Source: Nematopogon swammerdamellus (taxonomy: Eukaryota > Arthropoda > Insecta > Lepidoptera > Adelidae). From it: a stretch of 64,000 nucleotides of DNA. Under the pieces are notes generated by a model. It was not told where the DNA came from. It was given only the letters and a program-made list of their open reading frames with translations, and made no database searches. Every line of letters begins with the position of its first letter. Position 1 is the stretch's first letter. The translations under genes were made by a program, and so were the position numbers. This document shows positions 60,271 through 64,000 of this stretch, piece after piece. The DNA is taken from contig OX336345.1 in assembly GCA_946902875.1 (NCBI GenBank), positions 9,145,395 through 9,209,394 on the forward strand, written 5' to 3'.

Positions 60271-63200
60271 ATGGCTGAGGTTCAAAAAACTTGGACGAGG
60301 ATTTATACACAAGCACGAAGAGTAATATCATATGAGATGTTATCGAAAGATCTTATATCAGAAATAGAAAGTGCAGCTAAACTCGATCTACAAAATGAAA
60401 ATACAAATAGAGAAGAAAATTTAGAAAATGTAAATTTAATTCAGAATAACGAAGATGGTCGAAGACAGTGGTCAAACGAGGAAATGTGTGAACTATTATT
60501 CTGCTACTTTAGAGCAAGAGATGGAGGGCGAGGATATCTAAAAAGAATGGAACAATTATTTCGAATGAGAAATGAAAATAACCTAAAACTGAAAAAATTT
60601 AATGGCCCAATGCTTTCTAACCAAGCAAGAAAAATAATAATTTATCAAATGTTACCATCTAATATAATAGAAGAGTTAAAATTATTAAAAATCACTACAA
60701 CAAATATTATGGAAGCTCTTTCCAACACCAGGCCAAACCAAATGTATTCCCAAAACACATCTAATAATGATTTAAACATCAACCAAGATAGGAACGACCC
60801 GAGTCCGGAAAATGTTCAGAATAATACCGATACACAGGATGTATACACAACGACTGAGGGAAATTACAATCAAGAAAATGAAATACAGGGAGTGATACCA
60901 CAAAATATAGAACAATTAACTGGGGAAGTACCAGAAATAAATTTCAGAACAAATGAGCCCAATGAGGCAGAAACTGACTCATTAATAGTCCACTTTATGG
61001 AAAATTTATCTGCTATTAAAAAGATAAAAATGGAAGAAAGATTGAACTTACCAAAAGCAAAAATAAACAAAAAGTATATTGCAAATTTTGATACTATTAA
61101 TAAATACCTACCAACATTATTAAAAGAGAATATGCATATATTTCAAATAAATGAGATACTTTATACGGCGGCAATCACACTTATTGAAGAAAATAATCAA
61201 AAAATCTATACAAAATGTAACAAGCATAACAAAGGTGTACCTCTGTGGAAACAGAGAATACAGATCAAAATTGAATTGATGAGAAAAGAATTAGGACAGT
61301 TGCTTGAAATTAGCAGAGGTGTGACAAGTCGAAGACTTACATCGATTAAGAATAGGCTCTTTGAGAAATTCAATATTACATCTATTATTACTCTAGAAAA
61401 CTGTATGGAAAATATAAAACAAAAAATTAAAATGTACGCTGGGAGAATAAAACGATATGAAGAAGAAAACTCAGCAAAGAATGAAAATAGATTATTTAAA
61501 GAAAATGAACATCATTTCTATAGAAAAATGTTTGATAAAGACGTAATGCCTACTGAGATGCCAACTCAAGACGAAATTGAGACATTTTGGAGTAACATTT
61601 TTAGTAAGCCAGTGCCAATTAACAGAGAAAAGAATTGGCTACAAAATATTGAAGATGAAATAAATATTCAGGCGCAGTCGCACTTTGAAAAAATTAATGA
61701 ATTACAATTTATGGACAGTGTAAAACAAATAAAGAACTGGAAATCTCCTGGAATAGACAAATTGCATAATTACTATCTTAAGTATTTTACTACAGCACAT
61801 CCTTACATTTTAAACAGCTTCAACAAAATTCTTAGCAATGACGAAGAAATTGATTCATGGTTTGTAACTGGTTTAGTTACATTGATCCCGAAAAACACAG
61901 ATAGCAAATACGCGAAAAATTGGCGACCTATTGCATGCTTACCAACCATGTATAAATTATTAACTTCAATTCTATATGAAGAATTATATAAACACTGTCA
62001 GAAAAATGATATAATGGCGCCACATCAACGAGGCTGCAGAAAACGGTCTCGAGGATGCAAAGATCATCTGATACTCAATAAAACAATTCTAGAAGATGCT
62101 CATCAAAATAAGAAAAATTTAAATATGACTTGGATAGACTACAAAAAAGCGTATGATTCAGTTCCACATGAGTGGATCTTACATATCCTGAAAATTTATA
62201 AATGTCCAGAAAATATAATCAATCTCATAATCAAAGTCATGAGAAAATGGCAAGTCCTTATGACAGCGTCGAGTGCGAAATGCACAATTAACACAAAACC
62301 AATAAAAATCAACAGAGGCATCTACCAAGGGGACTCCCTCTCTCCATTTATATTTTGCCTCTGCCTCAATCCCTTATCTTCCATGCTGAACAAATACAAT
62401 AGGACCGGATACAGACTAAAGAATGGGCAAATATTTAATCACCTAATGTATATGGATGATATTAAATTGTATGCAAAAAACAAATACGAGATGGCGACAC
62501 TGATTGATACAGTTGAAATATTTACAAGAAATATTGGAATGGAGTTTGGGCTAGATAAATGCAACGTATTAGAATTGAAATGCGGAAAGAGAACAAACAT
62601 CGCTGGAGAGGAACACATACTGCTAGACGGAAATAAATTCTTACCCTTGGAAGATGGAAAGAAATACAAATATTTGGGAATTTGTGAAAATGGAGAAATT
62701 GACCACAATCAAGTCAAAGAAGACAAAGCAAATTTATATTTTAAAAGGACAAGAAGAATTCTAAAATCTAAACTCAACGCCAGAAATATTATTAAAGCAA
62801 TTAACAGCTATGCTGCTCCAGTTTTGTTATACACATTTAATGTTATCAATTATAACGTCAGTGAGCTGAAGAAAATTGATGTTAAAACCAGAAAGCTTTT
62901 CAATATCTACCAAGCACACCAACAAAAGTCTGACGTGCAACGATTATATCTACCAGTTCACGAGGGAGGACGGGGACTACTCAATATGGAAGATTTGTAT
63001 AAACGTATTACTATTAAATTTGAAATGTACATAAAAATAGGATGTGACTGCATTATGGAGACCATAAAGTCACATGACAATAGAAAGACCATTTATAGCA
63101 TACAAAAAGAAGGTGAAACATTTAGAGCTGACTTGAATCTTTCGGATCCAACTGAAGATGAAAATATAATACTTAAATACCAAATACTTATCAATAAAGA

Positions 63201-64000
63201 AAAGTGGAAGATGAAGCCCATTCACGGTCAGATATTTAACCAAATCCTGGCGCATACTAATACTGACTATCAGAAATCATTTACATGGCTTAAAAAAAAT
63301 CCAACGACCCCCAAATTAGAATCCCAGATTTTTGCAATACAAGACCAGGCAATTATCACAAAACAGTTTGAAAGAGATGTACTCAATCGAGAGGTCGACG
63401 GTAAATGTCGCTTGTGCAGTGAACGTGACGAAACCGTAATGCACATTATATCAGGTTGTAAAATTTTGGTACAACCTCTGTATGTTAAAAGGCACAACAA
63501 TCTCGTAAAATATGTGTATTGGTGCCTTAGAAAGAAACATCAATTTCAAACAACCAAATTTTGGTGGCAATGTCCCTTAAATGAACCACATGTAATTGAA
63601 AACGAGTCTAGCAAAATTATCTGGGAACTACCAGTAACTACCGACCTTGCAATACCGAACAATAGACCAGATTTGATATATATAGATACATTGAAAAATA
63701 AAACCTATCTCATTGATGTAACCGTGCCCTCAGATTACAACATTATGAAAAAGGAAGCAGAAAAATTATCAAAATACTATGCCCTCAAAATTGAAGTGGA
63801 AAGACTGTGGAGCACAACGTGCAAAATTATTCCTATTGTTATTGGTACCACCGGAATTATTTCAAAAACTGCACAAAAATATATAGATATTTTAAAGGCG
63901 GATATAAAGATGGAAATTTTACAGAAGCAGGCGGCTATACATAGCACAAAAATTATGTCGAAATTTATGAGTGGATATTTGGAAGAACTAAATCAAACAG
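60271..64000 (+). CDS. R4/Dong-clade LINE ORF, element 2 (at least 1243 codons, runs off window)
   Basis: A single frame from ATG 60271 to the window edge with no stop. By comparison with element 1, only about five to ten codons remain beyond 64000. The N-terminus has the R4-group domain 'RRQWSNEEMCELLFCYFRAR' with 'GYLKRMEQLF' and 'LSNQARKII'. Then an acidic, Asn-rich linker (about residues 170-250) and a basic helical region ('GVPLWKQRIQIKIELMRKEL'). Reverse transcriptase is in about residues 420-850: 'WKSPGIDKLHNYYLKYF', 'NWRPIACLPTMYKLLTSI', 'MTWIDYKKAYDSVPHEWI', 'INRGIYQGDSLSPF' and catalytic 'LMYMDDIKLYA'. The end has the CCHC finger 'CRLCSERDETVMHIISGC' and nuclease core 'NRPDLIYIDTLKNKTYLIDV' with 'EKLSKYYALKIEVERLW'. 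Roughly two thirds of residues match element 1, so they are separate subfamilies. It appears intact and possibly recent. Confidence 0.93.
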   Translation, partial: MAEVQKTWTRIYTQARRVISYEMLSKDLISEIESAAKLDLQNENTNREENLENVNLIQNNEDGRRQWSNEEMCELLFCYFRARDGGRGYLKRMEQLFRMRNENNLKLKKFNGPMLSNQARKIIIYQMLPSNIIEELKLLKITTTNIMEALSNTRPNQMYSQNTSNNDLNINQDRNDPSPENVQNNTDTQDVYTTTEGNYNQENEIQGVIPQNIEQLTGEVPEINFRTNEPNEAETDSLIVHFMENLSAIKKIKMEERLNLPKAKINKKYIANFDTINKYLPTLLKENMHIFQINEILYTAAITLIEENNQKIYTKCNKHNKGVPLWKQRIQIKIELMRKELGQLLEISRGVTSRRLTSIKNRLFEKFNITSIITLENCMENIKQKIKMYAGRIKRYEEENSAKNENRLFKENEHHFYRKMFDKDVMPTEMPTQDEIETFWSNIFSKPVPINREKNWLQNIEDEINIQAQSHFEKINELQFMDSVKQIKNWKSPGIDKLHNYYLKYFTTAHPYILNSFNKILSNDEEIDSWFVTGLVTLIPKNTDSKYAKNWRPIACLPTMYKLLTSILYEELYKHCQKNDIMAPHQRGCRKRSRGCKDHLILNKTILEDAHQNKKNLNMTWIDYKKAYDSVPHEWILHILKIYKCPENIINLIIKVMRKWQVLMTASSAKCTINTKPIKINRGIYQGDSLSPFIFCLCLNPLSSMLNKYNRTGYRLKNGQIFNHLMYMDDIKLYAKNKYEMATLIDTVEIFTRNIGMEFGLDKCNVLELKCGKRTNIAGEEHILLDGNKFLPLEDGKKYKYLGICENGEIDHNQVKEDKANLYFKRTRRILKSKLNARNIIKAINSYAAPVLLYTFNVINYNVSELKKIDVKTRKLFNIYQAHQQKSDVQRLYLPVHEGGRGLLNMEDLYKRITIKFEMYIKIGCDCIMETIKSHDNRKTIYSIQKEGETFRADLNLSDPTEDENIILKYQILINKEKWKMKPIHGQIFNQILAHTNTDYQKSFTWLKKNPTTPKLESQIFAIQDQAIITKQFERDVLNREVDGKCRLCSERDETVMHIISGCKILVQPLYVKRHNNLVKYVYWCLRKKHQFQTTKFWWQCPLNEPHVIENESSKIIWELPVTTDLAIPNNRPDLIYIDTLKNKTYLIDVTVPSDYNIMKKEAEKLSKYYALKIEVERLWSTTCKIIPIVIGTTGIISKTAQKYIDILKADIKMEILQKQAAIHSTKIMSKFMSGYLEELNQT

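Overview
This is eukaryotic, repeat-rich, AT-rich DNA, almost certainly from a moth or butterfly (Lepidoptera). The evidence is one intron-rich animal neurotransmitter-receptor gene, 5S-rRNA-derived and tRNA-derived SINEs that share a body (the arrangement I recall for the HaSE families of Helicoverpa), R4/Dong-type and CR1-type LINEs, and dispersed repeats common in moth genomes (the 'GTTCCGT ... CGAGTCCGACTCGCACTTGG' family and the 'CCGCGGGCACAGCTAGT' tip). I cannot name the species. There are no bacterial features, no CRISPR array and no rRNA genes.

Layout. Positions 1-5.6 kb hold SINEs and other dispersed repeats. Positions 5653-21707 (minus strand) hold 16 exons of a kainate-type ionotropic glutamate receptor subunit. 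Every splice phase agrees and the exons join into 887 codons that run from the start of the amino-terminal domain to a stop. The first exon, with start codon and signal peptide, is not identified and may lie far upstream. The receptor introns carry many insertions: a jockey-type LINE remnant, a 995-bp solo LTR with a 5-bp target duplication, two LINE 3' fragments, and a 4.65-kb CR1-type LINE. That LINE lies antisense inside an older repeat, which it splits into two halves.

Positions 21.7-57 kb contain no protein-coding gene that I can support. They hold fold-back elements, MITEs, SINE pieces, decayed LINE and MULE fragments, a 214-bp tandem repeat and a 40-bp perfect palindrome. Part of this region could be the first intron of the receptor gene.

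Positions 57.6-64 kb hold two R4/Dong-clade LINEs, head to tail. The upstream one abuts an (AT)n microsatellite and its 5' part is inverted, the pattern left by twin priming. The downstream one has a single reading frame of at least 1243 codons, open to the window edge and apparently intact. The two belong to different subfamilies and are joined with fewer than 90 bp between reading frames and no target sequence.

The only host gene is the receptor. The rest is a record of transposon insertion. The most unusual item is the R4 pair, followed by the fold-back element near 24-25.5 kb, the 5S-derived SINE family and a possible MULE-bearing member of a common repeat family.
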